Positions 55,888-64,000 of a DNA stretch of 64,000 nt are shown here, piece after piece. Within the stretch, counting starts at the first letter, position 1. Each line of letters begins with the position of its first letter. The notes beneath the pieces were generated by a model that was given only the letters and a program-made list of their open reading frames with translations, was not told where the DNA came from and searched no databases. The DNA comes from Nonomuraea muscovyensis (GTDB taxonomy: Bacteria; Actinomycetota; Actinomycetes; Streptosporangiales; Streptosporangiaceae), in assembly GCF_014207745.1 (NCBI RefSeq), contig NZ_JACHJB010000001.1, forward strand, positions 1,674,001 to 1,738,000, read 5' to 3'. The translations under genes and the position numbers were made by a program.

Positions 55888-57024
55888 ATGAGCGACAGCC
55901 GCCCCCGTCTCCTCTGGCTCTGCGGCCCGTCCGGCGTCGGCAAGTCCGCGACCGGCTTCGAGATCTTCTCCCTGCTGGCCCGGGCCGGCGTCCGGGCCGC
56001 CTACCTCGACTCCGACCAGGTCAGCCTGTTCCACCTCGCGCCGGCGGGCGGCCCGCACGTGCTCAGGGCGCGCGGCCTCGGCGCGCTCTGGCCGAACGTC
56101 GTCGCGGCCGGGGCCCGGTGCCTCGTCTTCTCCGGCTACGTGAACTCCCCCGACGAGGTGCGGCTCTACACGGACGCCGTGCCCGGCGCCGACGTCACGG
56201 TGGTCCGGCTGCGCGCCGACCCGGAGGTGCTCCGGCGCCGCTACCTCGGCCGCGGCTGGCTCCCCGACCTGGCGGAGGCGGCCCTCGCCGACGCCCTCGC
56301 GCTCGACCGTACGGAGTTCGCCGACACATGCCTGGACACCAGCGGGCTCACCGTGTCCGAGGCGGCCCGCCGTGTCCTCGACCGGGCGGGCGCCCTGCCC
56401 GGCGCGCGGCCGGGCGGCCCGCTCATGCCCACGCCCACGCCCGCCACGCCTCCCGAGCCGGCACCCGTCCTGTGGGTCGGCGGCCCCACCGGGGTCGGCA
56501 AGTCCACGGTCGCCTACGCGGTCCACCGGCAGTACGCCCGTGCGGGCGTCCCGGTCGCGTACGTGGACCTCCAGCAGATCAGCTTCCTGCGTCCCGCCGC
56601 AGACGGCGACGCCATCGCGATCGCCAACCTCGCCGCGCTGTGGCGGGTGCACCGCGACGCCGGGGCCCGCGGCCTGATCGTCTCCGGCGACCTCGTCCCC
56701 GGTCACGCCGACGTGTTCGCCACGACGTCGCTGACCGGGTGCCGGCTGCACGCCTCCCCGGACACGCTGGCCGAGCGCCTCCTGCTGCGCGGGCGGGGAC
56801 TCGGCCCCCCGATCCCGGGCGACGAGCTGTGCGGGCTGCCGCCCGCCACCCTGCGCCGGATCGCGGCCCGCGCGGCCCGCGAGGAGCCGCCCCGCGACGG
56901 CGTGCCGCGCGTGCACACGGACGGCCTGTCGGTCGAGGAGACGGCCCGGCAGGTCCGCCTGCTGGCAGGCGACTGGCCGGCGACTCCCCGCGACCGTGAC
57001 CCGGGCAGCCCGGGGCCGGATTGA
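55888..57024 (+). CDS. Protein with two tandem P-loop NTPase domains
   Basis: A 378-residue protein made of two homologous halves, each opening with a Walker A motif: GPSGVGKS at 13-20 and GPTGVGKS at 199-206. Matching later segments ([11 protein letters not shown] and [30 protein letters not shown] and [19 protein letters not shown]) prove an internal duplication; a Pro-rich hinge (180-193) joins them. The fold resembles small-molecule kinases such as adenylylsulfate kinase or chloramphenicol phosphotransferase. Substrate unknown. It is divergent from gntR-acdS. Confidence 0.85.
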   Translation: MSDSRPRLLWLCGPSGVGKSATGFEIFSLLARAGVRAAYLDSDQVSLFHLAPAGGPHVLRARGLGALWPNVVAAGARCLVFSGYVNSPDEVRLYTDAVPGADVTVVRLRADPEVLRRRYLGRGWLPDLAEAALADALALDRTEFADTCLDTSGLTVSEAARRVLDRAGALPGARPGGPLMPTPTPATPPEPAPVLWVGGPTGVGKSTVAYAVHRQYARAGVPVAYVDLQQISFLRPAADGDAIAIANLAALWRVHRDAGARGLIVSGDLVPGHADVFATTSLTGCRLHASPDTLAERLLLRGRGLGPPIPGDELCGLPPATLRRIAARAAREEPPRDGVPRVHTDGLSVEETARQVRLLAGDWPATPRDRDPGSPGPD

Positions 57025-57118
57025 CCACGATCTTGCGCAGCGATGGGGTGTCCACGCGGCGAGAAGACCGCCGAACGCGGTGAATCACTCACAGGTCCTC
57101 CTGCCGCACCGCCGGCTT

Positions 57119-58276
57119 TCACCAGGCGATACGCGGCGGCTCTCCCGCGCCCGAGCGGCCGAGGGGCACCCTCGCGGTCGAGCCGTCGGTGAGGTCCACG
57201 CGGAACGCCTCGGCCCCGCCCACGAAGATCAGGTACCGACCGGTCCCGTCGAGGCTGAACCGCAGGCTGAGCGACGACCCGGCAGGCACCTCCGGCCGGA
57301 CCAGCACCTCCGGTTCGCCTCCGCCGGCGACCGGCACCCGCTCGACGGTGTGACCGGCGGCGTAGACCAGGGATTTGCCGTCGGGGGTGTAGGCCACCGA
57401 CTCCATCGGGCGCACTCCCTCGTTCCCGAGGGGGACCAGGGTGGTGGCGGCCATCAGGTCCGTACCCTGCCGGGTGAGGTCGAGGACGCCGATGGCCTGC
57501 CCGCCGGGCACCCAGGCGAGCCCCCGCCCGTCCGGCGCCCAGGCCAGGCCGGTCACCAGCGAGTACGCGTTCGTCCACCATTCACGGCGCCGGCCGGTGG
57601 CGAGGTCGACGACGCCGATCCGCCCCCCGCCGCCCCGGAGCATGGTCGTGAAGGCGAGCCTGGTGCCGTCCGCGCTCAGGGCGACGGCTCCGATCGGGTT
57701 CCCCCCGTCGATCTCGGTGCCCGGGAGCAGGACCGGCTCCCCCGGTCGCCCGTCGCCGTCGAGGGTGACCCGGAAGAACCGGATGGGTGTCTCCCGCCCG
57801 GTCCATCCGGCCACCACGAACGTCCGGTTGTCCGGCGTGGCGGCCACGTGGTGCCAGGAGGAGCGCACGCCCGGCGGGAGTGGCACGTCCGCCACGACGG
57901 CGCCGGTCCCGGCATCGTGCACGACCGCCCGCGCCGGGCTGTGGACGGCCGTCTTCGACCCTTCCGGGAAGTGCGCCGACGGGGGCGGCGCGGCGACGAA
58001 GAACCGCGGCGGCCCCGTCGCGGTCCGCGGCGTCCCGGTGGCCATCGGCGTGGCGAGCAAGGTCGCCGGCGGCGCGGTCTCCATCGACCCGGGCGGCACA
58101 CCGTCCCTCGGCCGGGCCGACACGCCGTCCGTCGGTACGGTCGGCATGGGTCCCGACGGGGTGGACGGCACGCTCGCCGGTAGCAGCCGGTCCCGGGCGG
58201 CGACCTGGTCGCCGCAGCCGCCGGCCAGCACCACCAGAGCCAGCCCCGTCACGGCGACGCGTAGACGTGAAGCCAT
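57119..58276 (-). CDS. Lipoprotein with WD40-like beta-propeller
   Basis: A 385-residue exported lipoprotein: signal peptide with lipobox LAGGC (Cys near residue 21), a Pro/Thr-rich linker to about 100, then a propeller of repeats such as VALSADGTRLAF, GLAWAPDGRGLAWV and VAYTPDGKSLVY. Such domains act as binding platforms at the cell surface. No catalytic residues seen. The ATG at 58276 begins MASRLRVAVTGLALVVLAGG. Confidence 0.85.
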   Translation of the reverse strand: MASRLRVAVTGLALVVLAGGCGDQVAARDRLLPASVPSTPSGPMPTVPTDGVSARPRDGVPPGSMETAPPATLLATPMATGTPRTATGPPRFFVAAPPPSAHFPEGSKTAVHSPARAVVHDAGTGAVVADVPLPPGVRSSWHHVAATPDNRTFVVAGWTGRETPIRFFRVTLDGDGRPGEPVLLPGTEIDGGNPIGAVALSADGTRLAFTTMLRGGGGRIGVVDLATGRRREWWTNAYSLVTGLAWAPDGRGLAWVPGGQAIGVLDLTRQGTDLMAATTLVPLGNEGVRPMESVAYTPDGKSLVYAAGHTVERVPVAGGGEPEVLVRPEVPAGSSLSLRFSLDGTGRYLIFVGGAEAFRVDLTDGSTARVPLGRSGAGEPPRIAW

Positions 58277-58329
58277 GCGGCGATCTTCTTACACGACGCG
58301 GGGCGGCGCCAGCCCCCGCGGCTCAGGAC

Positions 58330-58529
58330 GCCCGCGGACCTTCAGGCCCCCTGGTCACCGGCCGGGTACGGCGTCCGCTGGCCACCGCCAACCTGCTGGG
58401 GCCCGTGCTGCTCCGGCCGGGCGTCCCCGCCGAGCCTTCAGGAACCTGCCGCCACTGCGCCATGTGATGGGGCGTTTCATCGGCATGGGCGTCCGGCCCG
58501 AGCACGTCGCGCTCGCCGGCCCGGTCTGA
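58330..58529 (+). pseudogene. Possible frameshifted remnant of an unidentified gene
   Basis: Between two convergent-free gene ends, one frame reads LATANLLGPVLLRPGVPAE and then loses sense, and the next frame picks up FRNLPPLRHVMGRFIGMGVR, ending in a stop at 58529. Joined by a single frameshift near 58440 they look like the C-terminus of one protein, with no start region left. I cannot name the parent family. It may be chance. Confidence 0.25.
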
Positions 58530-58540
58530 CGTCGTCGACG

Positions 58541-59143
58541 TCACGTGATCGTCGGGCCGGACGTCCCGGGCGGGACGATCGTGGTCACCACCTTGCGGAC
58601 GGCTCCGGCCTCAGGCGGCGTGCCCTCCCGGCCGGCGAACAGCAGGTGCGCGGCACCGATCAGCGTGAGCGCGAGCGTGTCGACGTCGGCGTCCGCCGCG
58701 ACGCGGCCGAGCTCGCGCTCGGCGGTGAGGTAGGAGGCGATCATGGCCGCGGCTTCCGCCAGCAGGGGGACGCCGACCGGCCTGTCCTGGCGCAGCCGGG
58801 CGCGCAGGTCGTCCCGGGCGATGATGAGGCCGACGATCGCCACGGCGACCGACCCGAACAGGTCGGTCAGCGCGCCGGCGAGGTTGCCGGCGACGGTGCC
58901 GGTCCCCGCGGACTCGCGCAGCGCGGCGGCCTGGTGGTCGATCCGGGCGATGCGGTCGAGCACGAGCTCGGCGAGGAAGGCGTCGAAATCGGCGAAGTGC
59001 CGGTGCAGGACACCCTTGGCGCAGCCTGCCTCGGTGGTCACCGCCCGGCTGGTCAGCGCGTTCGGCCCGTCCCGGAGCAGGACGCGTTCGGCCGCGTCGA
59101 ACAGCTGCGCGCGCGCGTCGCGGAGGGCCACCCCTGTCGGCAC
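58541..59143 (-). CDS. TetR-family regulator
   Basis: A 200-residue regulator with HTH QLFDAAERVLLRDGPNALTS and GCAKGVLHRHFADFDAFLAE. GTG 59143 has AGAGGGA upstream. It is divergent from a methyltransferase, and two perfect palindromes lie in their common promoter region. It probably represses both genes. Upstream in-frame ATG codons fall inside the palindromes and are not preferred. Confidence 0.9.
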   Translation of the reverse strand: MPTGVALRDARAQLFDAAERVLLRDGPNALTSRAVTTEAGCAKGVLHRHFADFDAFLAELVLDRIARIDHQAAALRESAGTGTVAGNLAGALTDLFGSVAVAIVGLIIARDDLRARLRQDRPVGVPLLAEAAAMIASYLTAERELGRVAADADVDTLALTLIGAAHLLFAGREGTPPEAGAVRKVVTTIVPPGTSGPTIT

Positions 59144-59174
59144 CGTGCATCCCTCTTTCCTCACCCGGTTGATG

Positions 59175-59211
59175 AGTGGGCACGTGCCCACTATGGTGGG
59201 CACGTGCCCAC
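59175..59211. promoter_or_regulatory. Two perfect 16-bp palindromes, 20 bp apart
   Basis: GTGGGCACGTGCCCAC occurs at 59176-59191 (18 bp with flanking A/T) and again, identical, at 59196-59211. Centres are exactly 20 bp apart, so a regulator could bind both on one face of the helix. The second overlaps the methyltransferase GTG start. TetR, encoded 32 bp to the left, is the expected binder. Confidence 0.85.
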
Positions 59212-60028
59212 TATACCGCCGACGGGAGCACCCCTTCCCGAACACGAGCCACACCGGCACCGGCAGATGGCCGAGTCCTTCGGCTCGGACACCGGACGCT
59301 ACGACCGGACCCGCCCCCACTACCCCGACGCCCTGGTGAAGCGAATCGTCGCCGGCAGCCCCGGGCCCGACGTCCTCGCCGTCGGCTGCGGGACCGGCAT
59401 AGACGCCCGGCAGTTCCAGGCGGCCGGCTGCACGGTGCTCGGGGTCGAGCCCGACGCGCGGATGGCCGGCTTCGCGCGGCACAGCGGGGTCGAGGTCGAG
59501 GTGGCGACGTTCGAAGCCTGGGATCCCGCCGGCCGGCACTTCGACGCGGTCGTCGCCGGGCAGGCCTGGCACTGGGTGGACGCGATCGCGGGCGCGGCCA
59601 AGGCGGCGCGGGTGCTGCGTCCCGGCGGCCGGCTGGCGGCGTTCTGGAACGTGTCCGAGCTCCCCGCCGACGTGGCGGAAGCCTTCGCCACGGCCTACCA
59701 CCGGGTGATGCCCGACTCGCCGTTCGACCTCCGGGCGACGCCCGGCCCGGACGGCTACCAGGCACTGTCCGCCAAGGCCGCCGACGGGATCAGACAGGCG
59801 GGCGCGTTCGGCGAACCGGAGCACTGGCGATTCGACTGGGAGCAGCCCTACACCCGGGACGAGTGGCTCGACCAGATGCCCACCCACGGCACCCTCACCC
59901 GGTTCCCACCGGACAAGCTGGCGGAGGTGCTGGCGCCCGTCGGGGCCGCCATCGACGCGATGGGCGGCGGCTTCACGATGCGCTACGCCACGGTCGCGAT
60001 CACCGCGACCCGGACCCGCCCGGCGTAG
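59204..60028 (+). CDS. SAM-dependent class I methyltransferase
   Basis: A 274-residue methyltransferase: AESFGSDTGRYDRTRPHYPD, the SAM motif VLAVGCGTGIDARQFQA, then AGQAWHWVDAIAGAAKAARV and RPGGRLAAFWNV. Substrate unknown; this group often sits beside TetR genes. GTG 59204 gives the full N-terminal region seen in relatives; ATG 59267 is the alternative. Note motif I reads VGCGTG, with Val/Gly in place of the common D/E-x-G opening. Confidence 0.85.
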   Translation: MPTIPPTGAPLPEHEPHRHRQMAESFGSDTGRYDRTRPHYPDALVKRIVAGSPGPDVLAVGCGTGIDARQFQAAGCTVLGVEPDARMAGFARHSGVEVEVATFEAWDPAGRHFDAVVAGQAWHWVDAIAGAAKAARVLRPGGRLAAFWNVSELPADVAEAFATAYHRVMPDSPFDLRATPGPDGYQALSAKAADGIRQAGAFGEPEHWRFDWEQPYTRDEWLDQMPTHGTLTRFPPDKLAEVLAPVGAAIDAMGGGFTMRYATVAITATRTRPA

Positions 60029-60118
60029 GCCCCGGATACCGGAACCTGCGGGCGACGATCAGACGGCGGCCCGGTCTCGCCGACCGCCGCCAGATCCTCG
60101 GCCGTCATGACGGCGGCG

Positions 60119-60910
60119 TCAGCTCAGGTCCCAGAGCAGCCGGTAGTAGGCGATGCGCTCGCGATCCGGGACGACGCCGTACGACTCGTACACCAGGTCG
60201 GCGTAACCGGGACCGTGGTTCCACTCGGTGCTCCAGGCCGCCACCGCGAGGTCGGCCCACCTGTCGGCGATCCCGAGGGAGCCGAGGTCCACATGGGCGG
60301 CGAAGCCTCCGTCGTCGGCGACGAGGGTGTTGGGAGCGCAGGCGTCGCCATGGCAGACGACGAGACGGTCGATCGGCGGCGGCTCCCCGATGCGTGCCCT
60401 GGCCTGCTCCGGGTCGAGATGACGGTGCTCGGCGAACCACTCCGCGGGGCCGGAGCCGCGGGCGATGCGCTCGTCCGCCTGCGCGAGCCGCCGCTCGACG
60501 CTCCAGTCGAAGGGGCACTCCGCCACCGGCAGCGCGTCGTGGAACAGCCGCAGCCCCCGCCCGATCGCCACGACCGCGGTCGCCGGCTCGGCCAGCCACC
60601 GGGGATCGACCGCCGAACGGCCCGGGATCGGCGCCGTCACCAACCACTCGCCCTCGGCGTCGGCGCCGATCTCCAGCACCCGTGGCACGCGCGCCCACCG
60701 CCCCGCCCAGGCCAGCCGCTCAGCCTCGGCCCGCAGACCGACCCCGGGCGGCGACCACTTGGCGTACCGGCCGTCCGCCAACCGGAACGTCAGCCCACCC
60801 AGCCCGTTGCGCCACACGGGAGTGACGGCCTCCCCTCCGGCGAGGGCCAGGACGGCTTCGGGAACGGTCACCGGTTCGGTGGGCACGGAGGCGAGCATGG
60901 GGGCACTCAT
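60119..60910 (-). CDS. APH(3')-like aminoglycoside phosphotransferase
   Basis: A 263-residue small-molecule kinase. The catalytic loop VCHGDACAPNTLV and the metal site HVDLGSLGIADRWADLA match APH(3') enzymes, and FHDALPVAECPFDWSVERRL is the usual substrate-lobe segment. It could phosphorylate aminoglycosides or an endogenous alcohol; producers and soil actinomycetes often carry such genes. Start ATG 60910 (MSAPMLAS). It lies 36 bp from the katG terminator and is not in an operon with katG. Confidence 0.85.
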   Translation of the reverse strand: MSAPMLASVPTEPVTVPEAVLALAGGEAVTPVWRNGLGGLTFRLADGRYAKWSPPGVGLRAEAERLAWAGRWARVPRVLEIGADAEGEWLVTAPIPGRSAVDPRWLAEPATAVVAIGRGLRLFHDALPVAECPFDWSVERRLAQADERIARGSGPAEWFAEHRHLDPEQARARIGEPPPIDRLVVCHGDACAPNTLVADDGGFAAHVDLGSLGIADRWADLAVAAWSTEWNHGPGYADLVYESYGVVPDRERIAYYRLLWDLS

Positions 60911-60945
60911 GGTGAACGATCCTCGCAGACCGACCACGGACCGAG

Positions 60946-60983
60946 GATGTCCAGGCCGGCCGGCGCGGGCCGACCTGGACATC
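60946..60983 (-). terminator. katG terminator hairpin
   Basis: GATGTCCAGG-C-CGGCC, loop GGCGCG, GGCCG-A-CCTGGACATC forms a 15-bp stem with one mismatch, immediately after the katG stop (60988). No U-run follows, as is usual here. Confidence 0.8.
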
Positions 60984-60987
60984 GTGA

Positions 60988-63237
<2,250 letters not shown>

Positions 63238-63255
63238 CTAGAGGTATCACGGTGC

Positions 63256-63693
63256 TCAGGCACTACGGGCGGTGGAACAGGCGGGGCACAGGCCCCAGTA
63301 GATGACCTCGGCCTCGTCGACGGTGAAGCCGTGGTCGTCGTCCGCGGTCAGGCAGGGCGCGTGGCCGACCGCGCAGTCGACGTCGGCGACGGCGCCGCAC
63401 GACCGGCACACGATGTGGTGGTGGTTGTCGCCGACGCGTCCCTCGAACCGGGCCGGGCTGCCGGCCGGTTCGATGCGCCGTAGGAGTCCCGCCGCCGTGA
63501 GCGCGTGGAGGGCCTCGTACACGGCTTGAAGGGAGACGTGACCCACGCGGTCGCGCACCCCGGCGGCGATCGTCTCGACGTCCAGGTGGTCACCGTCCCG
63601 GACGGTCTCGAGCAGCGCGACGCGGGCGGCCGTCACCCGCAGGCCGGCACCGCGCAGCTCCTCGGCGGCGGTCGGGGTCTGGGATGCGGTCAT
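63256..63693 (-). CDS. furA: Fur-family regulator (FurA type) of katG
   Basis: A 145-residue Fur-family repressor that in relatives represses itself and katG, losing grip under oxidative stress. The DNA-binding half contains LQAVYEALHALTAAGLLRRI, followed by the metal motif NHHHIVCRSCGAV and the C-terminal LCPACS. I chose ATG 63693; it lies 7 nt after a -10-like TAGGTT, so the mRNA is probably leaderless. TTG 63702 would add three residues. Confidence 0.93.
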   Translation of the reverse strand: MTASQTPTAAEELRGAGLRVTAARVALLETVRDGDHLDVETIAAGVRDRVGHVSLQAVYEALHALTAAGLLRRIEPAGSPARFEGRVGDNHHHIVCRSCGAVADVDCAVGHAPCLTADDDHGFTVDEAEVIYWGLCPACSTARSA

Positions 63694-63730
63694 GGAGCCC
63701 AACCTAGCTCCATAAACATGAACAGTTCAA
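63694..63730 (-). promoter_or_regulatory. furA promoter with overlapping palindrome
   Basis: On the minus strand TTGAAC (63730-63725) and TAGGTT (63706-63701) are 18 bp apart and the furA ATG follows 7 nt later. The palindrome TGAAC-A-GTTCA (63719-63729) covers the -35. It is a good candidate for the FurA autoregulatory site. Confidence 0.6.
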
Positions 63731-63844
63731 GAGAACGAATCGTACAAGTTGCACGCGCCTACGGAGGCACCGGCCGCGCCTCACTCATGCCCGCGGCTCG
63801 GATACCCGGTTGGCAGCGACCGACGGTGTGGCGATACTGCGGGG

Positions 63845-64000
63845 ATGTTCACCGATGCCGATGCTGCCGCCCTGTATGACCTGCTCAACCCGTGGGACGG
63901 GGCCCGCCACCCCGGCGACGCGTTCTACGACGGCCTGGTGATGACCGCGCATGCCGTGCTGGACGTGGGTTGCGGTACCGGCAGCATGTTGCGCCAAGCT
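63845..64000 (+). CDS. Class I SAM-dependent methyltransferase, N-terminal fragment
   Basis: The first 52 residues of a methyltransferase cut by the right edge: MFTDADAAALYDLLNPWDGA, then AVLDVGCGTGSMLRQA, which is SAM motif I. A -10-like GATACT lies 6 nt before the ATG, with no ribosome site. The substrate is unknown. Confidence 0.8.
   Translation, partial: MFTDADAAALYDLLNPWDGARHPGDAFYDGLVMTAHAVLDVGCGTGSMLRQA

Noticed and set aside
58646..59203. Upstream extension of the methyltransferase frame
   Set aside because: It runs antisense through the TetR gene; the first start after the TetR promoter is GTG 59204.

Overview
This is a gene-dense, very GC-rich (about 70% or more by eye) actinobacterial chromosome segment. 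Start codons are often GTG or TTG, and many start codons lack a Shine-Dalgarno and sit 6-7 nt after a -10-like hexamer. The content (tandem SAV2177-type methyltransferases, a DUF5999-type small protein with an ATP-binding partner, two protein mannosyltransferases, a long-tailed ABC-F) fits a filamentous actinomycete. Streptosporangiales is a reasonable but unproven guess. No prophage, insertion sequence or CRISPR array is visible.

Positions 1-36,000 are mostly a conserved housekeeping block. On the minus strand lie tRNA-Gln, glmU, prs, rplY, pth, then a polyprenyl-phosphate sugar transferase coupled to cysQ-cysD-cysN (sulfate activation). A fatty-acid desaturase with a TetR regulator follows, then a polyphosphate module (ppk, mutT1, CYTH-CHAD), then tam/tamR with a VOC protein, and an ABC-F ATPase. 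ispE, ksgA, tatD, metG, rsmI and the mannosyltransferases complete the block. Its gene set matches the Mycobacterium tuberculosis Rv1002c-Rv1018c neighbourhood, but the slot between tatD and ksgA that often holds rpfB instead holds a membrane Ser/Thr kinase coupled to a secreted FG-GAP protein. An NlpC/P60 peptidase lies between ksgA and ispE. Short GC-rich tandem repeats fill three intergenic gaps here (15.9-16.4, 19.4-19.85 and 21.2-21.7 kb).

Positions 36,000-64,000 are accessory: regulator/target pairs and single functions. They include MerR/metallo-beta-lactamase-fold hydrolase, a large DUF6493-like protein, an isochorismatase-like hydrolase, two SAV2177 methyltransferases, AraC/LysE, an orphan histidine kinase, DUF5999 with an anti-sigma-like ATPase, a Tat-exported polysaccharide lyase family 8 enzyme, MerR, MarR/membrane protein, a papain-fold (BtrH/C39-like) protein, GntR/ACC deaminase, a protein with two P-loop domains, a beta-propeller lipoprotein, TetR/methyltransferase, APH(3')-like kinase, and furA-katG.

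The most informative non-coding signals are operator-like palindromes beside regulators. They lie at the desaturase, tam/tamR, MerR/MBL (within a 19-bp promoter spacer), MarR, GntR (a perfect 20-bp palindrome on its own start codon) and TetR/methyltransferase (two perfect 16-bp palindromes 20 bp apart). A PHO-box-like repeat precedes ppk. The best candidates for undescribed biology are the kinase/FG-GAP pair, the dual P-loop protein divergent from GntR-acdS, the histidine kinase/DUF5999/ATPase cluster, and a possible sulfated-glycan operon at the left edge.
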